Shown here piece by piece: positions 36,481 through 45,700 of a stretch of 64,000 nt of DNA. A program made the translations under genes and the position numbers. The stretch's first letter is position 1. Each line of letters opens with the position of its first letter. The DNA comes from Tritrichomonas musculus (lineage: Eukaryota > Parabasalia > Tritrichomonadida > Tritrichomonadidae), in NCBI GenBank assembly GCA_039105265.1, contig JAPFFF010000017.1, forward strand, positions 434,001 through 498,000, given 5' to 3'. Under the pieces are notes generated by a model, which did not search any database, was not told where the DNA came from, and saw nothing but the letters and a program-made list of their open reading frames with translations.

Positions 36481-39400
36481 ATGAGTGAGCTCTCAAGTAA
36501 CGCATTTATTAAAACACATTTTATGCATATTATTTTTCAAGAGCAAGTAAGCATAAACCAGTCAAGAAAAAAATCAAAGAGGAAAAAAGAAACTTTAATT
36601 ATTACTGATCAAGTTTTTTTACTAGATGATGGCTCAGAATTTATATATTTTTATTGGATATCTGTTAATTCAATCAATATTAATGGAAAGGAAATTGAAA
36701 TCAAATTTTCAACCGATACAATCGAATTCACACCAACGAAAACAGATTCAAAACAAATACTTGCAATTATTATTGATCTTCTTCAACGCATTTTGGTACC
36801 AAAGAAATTTCAAAAAGTTAATGAATCTAAGTTTTACACAGATCCACCACCTATTACAGGACACTCAATTATAATACGCTTTCTTGGATATTACAATCCA
36901 AATAGTGCTCTTGAAAAAGAAAATTCTAATCTATTTCGCTTGAAAATTATGACAAAGGACCCTGTTTTAAAATTACAAAATTTTCAATCTTATCAAATAC
37001 TAATGCCAGCAGTATTTCATGCAATGTCTTTTATAAATTTTATTAAATATTTAGATTTTGGCGAAGCAACTTCAATACTAGCAGATTTAACCAAAAATTT
37101 TAAAATTACTCGAAAATTAATCAAAATATCTTTTGGATGCAATGATAAAGAAAATTTTTCAGGATTTTTAGACAAATTTGCTTCAAACGATTCCAAAATT
37201 GAATGCTTATCTTTTTCTTCTTTATCATTAAATTATGATGATTGTCAAAATTTTATTAACAAACTCAAACTGAAAAAAATATCATATCTTGGATTCCACA
37301 AAAATTCGATTTTACAAGAAGGACTTGATGTTATTCAGCAAAAGGCAAGTTCATTGCCAAACTTAATTTTTTTAAATTTTAACGGATACCCAATTTTGGA
37401 TTTGGAGTCACTCTCATCAAAAATATCATTCATTACTATTCTATCTTTATCCAATTGCAATTTAAATATACCAAAGGCTATGAAATTAATTTTTCAATCA
37501 AACTTTTTTAAGTTATCCGAACTTGATCTGAGCTCAAATCAATGCGATTCTCAATTTAATCTTAAAGAAGATTTTCCACCACAATTATCAAAACTTGTTG
37601 CAAATGATATTAATTGGAAAAACTCTAAGAATTTCATTTCATTTTTAACTTTTATATTTAGTAAAATGAACAATATTTTAAAATTGAATGTTAGTTCATC
37701 AGAATTCGATGATTTAGATGAATGGAAAAATGTATTTAATAAGCTATCACAGCTTGACTTCGATTTATCCTCTATTCAATCAATAGGATGGGATAAAAAT
37801 CCAATTCATGAATCATTTTTCAATTTTATTGAAGATTGCACGAATTTAAAAACTTTATCAATATCGTCATTCACTGTTCTAAAAGGGAAAGGTCAAATCG
37901 AAACATTATGTAATTATTTAAAGAATAACAAATCCAGAAAAATTAAGACATTAATTTTTAGCTGTGATGACTCAATAAGAACCAAATTTGAAAACAAAAT
38001 TTCTGAAATATTCAATTCTTTGAAAAAGTGGAAATCATTAACAACACTAGATATAAGCGATAATATGATCGGTGATGATGGGCTTGACGGTTTGAAATCT
38101 CTTCTAATAAAGAATCCAATTAAATTAGTTTCTTTTGACAATTCAAAACCGTCATCAATTCAAAACTTGATCGGCTTTTTCACATCACTACCAAAAGAGA
38201 TTAAAGTGAACTTTCCATGCGAAGATGTTTTATCTTTTATGAACTCAAAAAAGCCAAATTTTGATGCAATTCAGTCACTTATTCAATTGTCGTCAAAAAT
38301 GATTGACGATAAGAACAACAACTTGATCAATCTTCAAACAGATACTAACGTCAGCACCCCTCCTTCCAAGAAATATAAAACTTTGCCAAAGCCGGAGCAA
38401 AGTCCACTTGATAAACAATTCTTCGTGTTTAATGACATGTCATATAAAAACGATCTTTATCTTCCAGAATATATCGAAAGTAGCCAGTACAAACCACTCG
38501 AAGTCACTACACGAAAAGCCATCAAAAAAGAAGATGAAAGTGACAATGATAATGATGATGATGAAAGCTACGATAGAAGAAAATCTAAAAGAAAAAGCAA
38601 CATTAAAAAAGGAAATGTTGAAGAAATTGATGATGATAAGAAAAAAAAGATGAAACCAAAAAAAATAAAGAATAATTATGATGAAAGTGATGATTCTGAC
38701 TCTGAAAAAGATAAAAAAGCAACAATTAAAAAAAGTAAAAGAAAAAATTACGATGAGAGTGATGATAATGAATATGAAATGAAAACACATTGGATAACAG
38801 ATAAAAAGAAAGCAACAAGTAGAAATAAACGTACACCTTCTCCTCCTTCTCTTTCTTCTTCTTCTGAGGATGAAGACGGAATTGATGATTGTGAAGAGAA
38901 ACAAAAGAAGAAAATTGTTTCAAAATATGAAATGCAAACTCTCTTTAAAAATTCTAATCATCCACAAAGAAAATCATCTCCAAAATCTTTAACTGGAAAC
39001 AACAAAAACAATAAGAGCAAGTCTTTATATGAAATGCATACAAAAGGTGGCCACCATTCATATCTTGGTGTAGATAAAGATGATTATCGAAGGAAAAAAT
39101 CTAATAAATTTGACAATCTAGACGAATCAAATTCTTCTGAAAATGAAAAAGATCTGAGAAATCAGAAAAGTAAGAAAAAAATTCCAAAAAAAATAATTTA
39201 TTTTGATGAATCTCCAGATGATGTAAGTGAGGATTCTTTTGAACATAGAATAAAAATAAAGGAAAAGTCTTCAAAAAATCGAGTACAGCAAAGAACACCG
39301 CCTCCTCTTGAAAGAAGCGATGATGACGATGAATATGATATGAAAGTTAAATCTAAAATCCAACTTGTAGATGAAGCAGATGATGAAGATGAAGAAAATA

Positions 39401-39537
39401 ATTTTTCACCAAAACCTCCAGATTGGTCATTTCCATTACTATTCGTTCCATCTCCAGATGATAGTAAACAAATTGTTGACGATCTTAGTGAAAAATATTC
39501 TGTTGGTAATTTGCTACGATGCATGTATCAATCTTGA
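36481..39537 (+). CDS. Leucine-rich-repeat protein, CARMIL-like layout, with charged tail
   Basis: The 1,018-residue protein begins with a PH-like domain (about 15-130), followed by degenerate leucine-rich repeats (about 200-570, for example LTTLDISDNMIGDDGLDGL and LSELDLSSNQCDS). This order is seen in CARMIL-type actin regulators and is common in trichomonads. From about residue 620 the protein is low-complexity, with alternating acidic and Lys/Ser-rich blocks. A short motif of the type EYEMKT recurs in the tail at about residues 763, 815, 850 and 950. There is no membrane helix. Function as a cytoskeletal scaffold is inferred from layout only. Confidence 0.65.
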   Translation: MSELSSNAFIKTHFMHIIFQEQVSINQSRKKSKRKKETLIITDQVFLLDDGSEFIYFYWISVNSININGKEIEIKFSTDTIEFTPTKTDSKQILAIIIDLLQRILVPKKFQKVNESKFYTDPPPITGHSIIIRFLGYYNPNSALEKENSNLFRLKIMTKDPVLKLQNFQSYQILMPAVFHAMSFINFIKYLDFGEATSILADLTKNFKITRKLIKISFGCNDKENFSGFLDKFASNDSKIECLSFSSLSLNYDDCQNFINKLKLKKISYLGFHKNSILQEGLDVIQQKASSLPNLIFLNFNGYPILDLESLSSKISFITILSLSNCNLNIPKAMKLIFQSNFFKLSELDLSSNQCDSQFNLKEDFPPQLSKLVANDINWKNSKNFISFLTFIFSKMNNILKLNVSSSEFDDLDEWKNVFNKLSQLDFDLSSIQSIGWDKNPIHESFFNFIEDCTNLKTLSISSFTVLKGKGQIETLCNYLKNNKSRKIKTLIFSCDDSIRTKFENKISEIFNSLKKWKSLTTLDISDNMIGDDGLDGLKSLLIKNPIKLVSFDNSKPSSIQNLIGFFTSLPKEIKVNFPCEDVLSFMNSKKPNFDAIQSLIQLSSKMIDDKNNNLINLQTDTNVSTPPSKKYKTLPKPEQSPLDKQFFVFNDMSYKNDLYLPEYIESSQYKPLEVTTRKAIKKEDESDNDNDDDESYDRRKSKRKSNIKKGNVEEIDDDKKKKMKPKKIKNNYDESDDSDSEKDKKATIKKSKRKNYDESDDNEYEMKTHWITDKKKATSRNKRTPSPPSLSSSSEDEDGIDDCEEKQKKKIVSKYEMQTLFKNSNHPQRKSSPKSLTGNNKNNKSKSLYEMHTKGGHHSYLGVDKDDYRRKKSNKFDNLDESNSSENEKDLRNQKSKKKIPKKIIYFDESPDDVSEDSFEHRIKIKEKSSKNRVQQRTPPPLERSDDDDEYDMKVKSKIQLVDEADDEDEENNFSPKPPDWSFPLLFVPSPDDSKQIVDDLSEKYSVGNLLRCMYQS

Positions 39538-39780
39538 AATATATATTGTTATTAAATTGTATTTTTGTTTTATTAATATTTTTTTTTTTAATTTTTTACT
39601 TTACAAAAAAATTTAAAACTTAAATATGAAGAAATTTGTAGGAAATTATATAATATTTTATACTTTAAAATTTATTGTAGGTTTCATATAATAAGAAAAA
39701 ATCTTTTTTTTGATTCAGCAGTAGTAATCTCCTTTCATTGAAAATTTGATTGTATTTTAATCGTTTCTATTTGAAAAAAA

Positions 39781-42700
39781 ATGATGGATGATTTGTCTTC
39801 GAATGAGATTACAGATCACCCAAAACAACAAATAAATGATCTAATTGCTAAAATACAAACTCTTTCCAATTTTACTTGTTTCGATATGTCTATTTTTGAA
39901 CAAATTCGAAAAGAGTTTGTTCTTCTTCCGAGTTACCTTGTAAAAGAAGCATCGCAACCCGCAACAACTACCATTATGAATATTACAATCAATTTTCTTC
40001 AACGTATTGATTATCAATCAGAAAATTCCGAGAAAAATAAATTTTTGGGAAATCTTTTATCGCTATTACGTCTTATGGGATTTAAAGCATCTAAGATGGA
40101 CCCATTATTCATTGATCAAATGTTTAGCACTTTTTCAGCTTTTATTCGAATTTGCAATGTCCATTTGCTTCTTCTAGTTCTTCATGTTTTTAATAATATT
40201 TTGGAAAATAATGAAAGTGAACCAATTCGACAAAAATTCTTAAAATATTTTGTACCTTCTTTTGGACTTCGCATTAAGTTATTAGATCAAAAATTTGCGA
40301 CAGGCATGAACTTAGCAGAAACCAATTTTTTATTACAAACATTTGAATTTCTTTTAAAGCTTACAGAGAATACATACTCAGAAATACAGAATGATGTCAC
40401 TCAACTCTTATCCACACTTTATCATTTTATAACCATTAATCTAGATACTTGTTCTGACGTTCAAAATATTTTATTAATTCAAACGAAAATTATCAAACTT
40501 TTTATTACTTATAGCCAATTTAGATTTCCAAATCAATATTTCAATGTTGAAAAGGCTACATTGTATCAATTATCCATACTTTCTCATGCTGATTCATCAT
40601 ATTTTTACACAATTCGAGAAAGTTTGTACAATATTATTTGTATACTGAGAAGCAATCCACAAAATACAAATATTTTCTCTCAATTGCTTGATAAATTAAC
40701 ATTGTTTTGCCAATTCAGCAGATATAATCATAATATTGTCGACCCTTATGCAATTTTTATTTTTACTGTATATGAAGGCGCTCTCAAACTTCAACTTATT
40801 ACAGATCAACATCGAGTTCATCTTTTTTTCTATATGATGAATATTCTTCATTATCAAAATGTTCCAAGTTTTATTCGACATAACGAATTTGCTCAACTTC
40901 AACAGCACATTTCTATAAAAGGGAACATTCTCTTTTTGTACAATTATTCATTTGATGTTGATTTTATTAAATCGATCAAAAACCTCTCCAAATATTTTAA
41001 TACCAAAAATGATATTGACTCTTTACTTTGCGCCTATGAAAAAACGTCAAACATTGGTAAAAGTGTTCTAAAAATATTCAAAATATTAGCATCAAATTTG
41101 CAAATTATCTTTGAAAAATATCGATCAAATATATCTTCATTATGCGAAGTTACATCCAAGTACAACATTTGCCATACTAAGCTTCTTATTACAACATTAT
41201 GTGATGCCATGTTATTTGCTGTCAGCTTCCATCACTTGCTTAACTACTTGTCCACAATAATTCCAGAAATTTCAAAAACAACGTCCGTTAACAATTTTTA
41301 TGAAATTGAGAGGAAAATGATCACCGTTTCCAATCAAGCCGACAACAATGAAAAGACATATTCAGCCCTTCTTAATGAGCTTGTTAATATCTTTTCAATC
41401 ATGCCAATGAATTTTGTATGCAACATTTGGGACATCTTTATCAAACAGTTGTTCAACCAAAAAAATTGTATCAAATTTGAGAAGTCATTCATTTCCACTT
41501 TTTCACAGAAAAGTATTACATTGATACCAATGATTGATTCATACTTTTCATTTGTTATTCCGCAATTCCAGACCTATGAAAACATTGAATACTTATTTTC
41601 AGTGACTCTGTTCGTATTCCAAGCATTGAATGAAGCCGAAATTGACAAGCAAATATCGACTTCTTCTCAGCAGCTTCTTCATAATCATGCATTACGATTG
41701 ATATACATAATGAAAGAAGATTATGTCATTTCAATCAAGCATTCATCAGATGCTCTCAATTTGATTTCGGTTGTTATCAAATTCATTGATAGATTTGAAG
41801 AGGGCTCTCAATTTGCCTCAAATTTAATCAACAACAACAACTTTTTGAAAGATATCTGTCAATCTTTTCAATGCATTTCAATACATCCCTCAAATATTCT
41901 TAATTTCTTCGACTTTTGTTCATCTGTCTCCGAAAGTTCAATCATCCTTCCTTACGTCATTGAGATCTTGATAACTTCCCTTGATAAGTGCCCGAATCAA
42001 GCGATTCCGCTTTTGAACAAAGCTGCCAAAAAGAGCAAAAAGGCGGTTTATCAACATTCGTTGTCACCTCTTCTTTTCCAGACATCTACTTACTTACTCA
42101 ATCGAATGGAGAAGTCTGCGAACAAGAAAATTCTGCTGAAGTTTTTGAAGCATTCAACGCAATGCAACGAGTCGATAATCAACAAGATTCCAGACGATAT
42201 CGTCAATCTAAAGAAGATTATTTTTACGAACGATAAAGATGATCTTGAATTTAGTTTGATATTGTCGATTTTCGTTGACAAATTGAAGAAAACGTTGATA
42301 CAATCACCAAAGAATGAAATGTTATATGAAATTGTGAATGAAACGGTTATATCGATCTTTGCCACTGAAGATTTGACCTTTGATAACCGTAAAATAATTC
42401 TGTCCCTTTTGGCTTTTATTTTGACTTTTTATGAGGATGAAAGTGAGCTTGTTTCTTCTTGTTTGAGGAAAATCATCAGCCAATCTGAAGGCAACTTTGT
42501 TGTTTATTCGCACATCTTTGCTTCTCTTTGTTCGTCCTTTAAAGAACCGCCGCATAATCTTTTATCATTGATCATTCAAGTTGTTAATTCATTGCATGAC
42601 TTTGAGTCTTTGGTGAATGAAATATTGATCATTTCTTATTTCCATCTTCTTCCATCCAAGTCTGTTTTGGAGACGATGATTCAGACATTGATTCAGAATG

Positions 42701-45700
42701 TCCAATCAGATCTAATTGATCCGATTTCACTAGCTTTGTTAGGCTATGAATATTTGTCGGAAAGTTCGTTTTCATTTGCTATCAAAAATGAATACAAAGA
42801 CGATAATCTGACCACTTTTTCTGAACTTGGTTATTTGCCAAAGCAGCAGATAGAAGTCATCATTTTCATTCGTGAATTACTTGGAAAAAGTTCTTTGTCA
42901 CTTTCACGAATTTTCAATTTAATTCCATCGTTGTCGGTTTTCCCACAAATTATTTTATTTGAATTCATAAGTGAGTGTGAATGCAACGATGAAGTTGTTT
43001 CGTTTTTCGATAGATATATCGATGACAACACGCCAATGGACGGCGCACAACAAGCACGACTTGTTGGATTAACGATGCGAGCCTTTCCTAAGATTGTTTC
43101 CTTGAAAAGTGACAAAATTTTGAAGTTGTTAAGTCATTTAGAATCTTCTTATTTAATGAATTCATCATCATCATCGAATTCTTCATCAATTTCATCATCG
43201 CCACCTTCAACAGCAGCGGTTAATTCATGCTCACCGTCATCTTCACTTTCATCGTTGCCACAGTTCTTCACGTCTTCGTCGATGATGACATTTTCAACGG
43301 GAAGTATTGAAAGGCAACAAGAAGGAAACATTATTTTACTTTTAAACGTTCTCCTCTCAACCAATCCTGATTTAGTTACAAATGTTGCCAACTACTTCAA
43401 TTCTGTCAATCGTTACTTGATGTCGAATAATCTCTTCTATCGTCATCAAGCACGAATAGCTGTTAAAAAGTTCAATGAAATCAACAATAATGAAATTGAT
43501 TTCATGATTAATATTGCACATAAAGAATACATGCATCGTGTTAATTTTCCTGAAGATATTTATGATTCTACATTTATTGATTTCTCCGCTTGTTATGAAT
43601 ACTTGATGGTTTTCTTTCCAATTTATCATTCACAAATATTTTCTACAATAATTAAATATTTGGAAAGAATAGAAAATAGTTTCTTTTCTAACAGAGAAGA
43701 TTCACAAAATTATTTACAAAAGAAGCCAGAAAAACATAAAATTAATCAAGATATCTTCATTAAAAGTTTACTTTCTTTGTTCTCGTTCTTTTCAAATGGA
43801 ATGGTAATTAAAATTTTGTCTTCTGAAGGTTACATGATAAAATTATTACCTTTCATTGCATTCGTTTATTGCACTTTTGTATTCCAAAGGGATCGAATAT
43901 TTGATGAATATATCTTAAAAATGCTTGAACAAGCACCAAAAGAATTCATTGAATATATAAACACATCTTCTACTCATCAAAGATGCTTGGAATTCTTTAT
44001 CATTTTCTTAGAAAATGAAAAAGCATTCGAAATAATGAAAGATCATGAGAACGAAATTACTTTGAATTTGAATTCAATTTATCAGAAGCCAAATTTGTCT
44101 TCGTATTCAAGTCAAAACAATTTAATGCACAAAGATAAATTACCAAATAATTATTATTTGAGTATAACCGCCATTTTGACACTTTTTGGCAAAGATGTAG
44201 AAAAAGTTCAACAATGCTTATTGAATCACATAAATTTATTCAAATGTGACATAAGATTATTTGAACCATTTTTGTTCTCTAAAATAATGACAAATTTCGC
44301 CTCTCATTGGCCAAATTTGTTTTTATTGATTTTATTCAATATTATCGAAGCTGATTCGCCTCTTCTTCTTGCACATTGTCGAACAATCTTTAATGACAAC
44401 GTTGATTCATTTGATGAAGAATTGTTCGATAATCTTCCTTATAATCAACATTCTGACATTGTTAATGAAATCTTTTGTAATTACATAATATGCCAGTACA
44501 TCTCAAAGAAGCCAACTTCACTCAACCATTTCATTGATCTTATAAATAACACACAAAGTGTCTCTGTAACAGCTTCTTTTTACTTGTTTTTGAAGAAAAA
44601 GAAAATCATTTCTGATTATAATGATAACTTTTATGATTCTTTGAATTTATATGAAAAAAGTGACAACGATAAAACAAGATTGAAAGTTTTGTTGTATTGG
44701 ACCAATTTCAATAAAACATCCGATTTCAACAAGATGTTTTTATATCTTCAATCATTCGTTTCTTCTTATCCACCAAGTGAAATTTATGATTGTTTGCTTA
44801 AATTGAAAATACCAAAAGATTGTGAATTACCAAAATCATTTTTCGAAATGATTCCTTTCTTTTATTATCACGAAGCTGTCTATTCTGCCTTATTTACATT
44901 CCTTTCACAGAATTGTGAGAATGTTAAACACTTCCCTATTTCATTAAAACAAGATATTTTAATGAATTTGGAATACAGTTTTGAATCACAAAATTCTCGT
45001 GCAAGAGAATTAATGAGCTTGTTTGATGCCGTTTTTGAAATGATTCGTAGTAAAAATGACGAAATGTTGATTCATCGTTGCAAAGGTTACATAACAAAGA
45101 CCATCGCTGTTGCTCGAGTCAATTCGAATGCAAGTCGAACCTTCCTAAAAATGATATTACAAAATGCGTTCAAAATCATTAAATTATATCGTAATGAAGA
45201 AGAAGAAGAAGAAAACAACGATGAAAATGAAAATGATGAAAAAGTTGGTAACCGTTTATTTTTAGATGAAATTTTGACCTTCTTCAATTACATGCTTGAA
45301 AATAAACGCACTGCACAATTTTTTCCAGTTATAGCTTATTTCTTGCCTGAAATGACAGAACTACTTGTTATTAATGATGATGAAAATAATGCTGAATATC
45401 TCCTCTCTCAAATTGTTGACCTTGACAATCTGGCACTTTGGCCTTCTGTAATGAGAGCATTGAATATCATCAGTGAATTTGACAACATTTACGAAAGAAT
45501 TGTCGAATTTAGATCAACTTCATTAGTTAACCATTCTCTTCCTATTATTTGGAATTCTTCAAAAGAAAAGTCACCTAAACAAATAGATTTAACTATTGAT
45601 TTTTGTTCTTCGTCACCAAAATCAAGAGTTGACATTTTGTTACAAAATATTTGTATGGTTTACATGACAAGAAATATTCAAAATTCAATTTCTTTTTACT

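Noticed and set aside
38440-38904. Antisense 154-codon frame rich in Ile, Phe and Arg
   Set aside because: It is the mirror of low-complexity Asp/Lys/Glu codons in the LRR protein tail and has no sensible composition.
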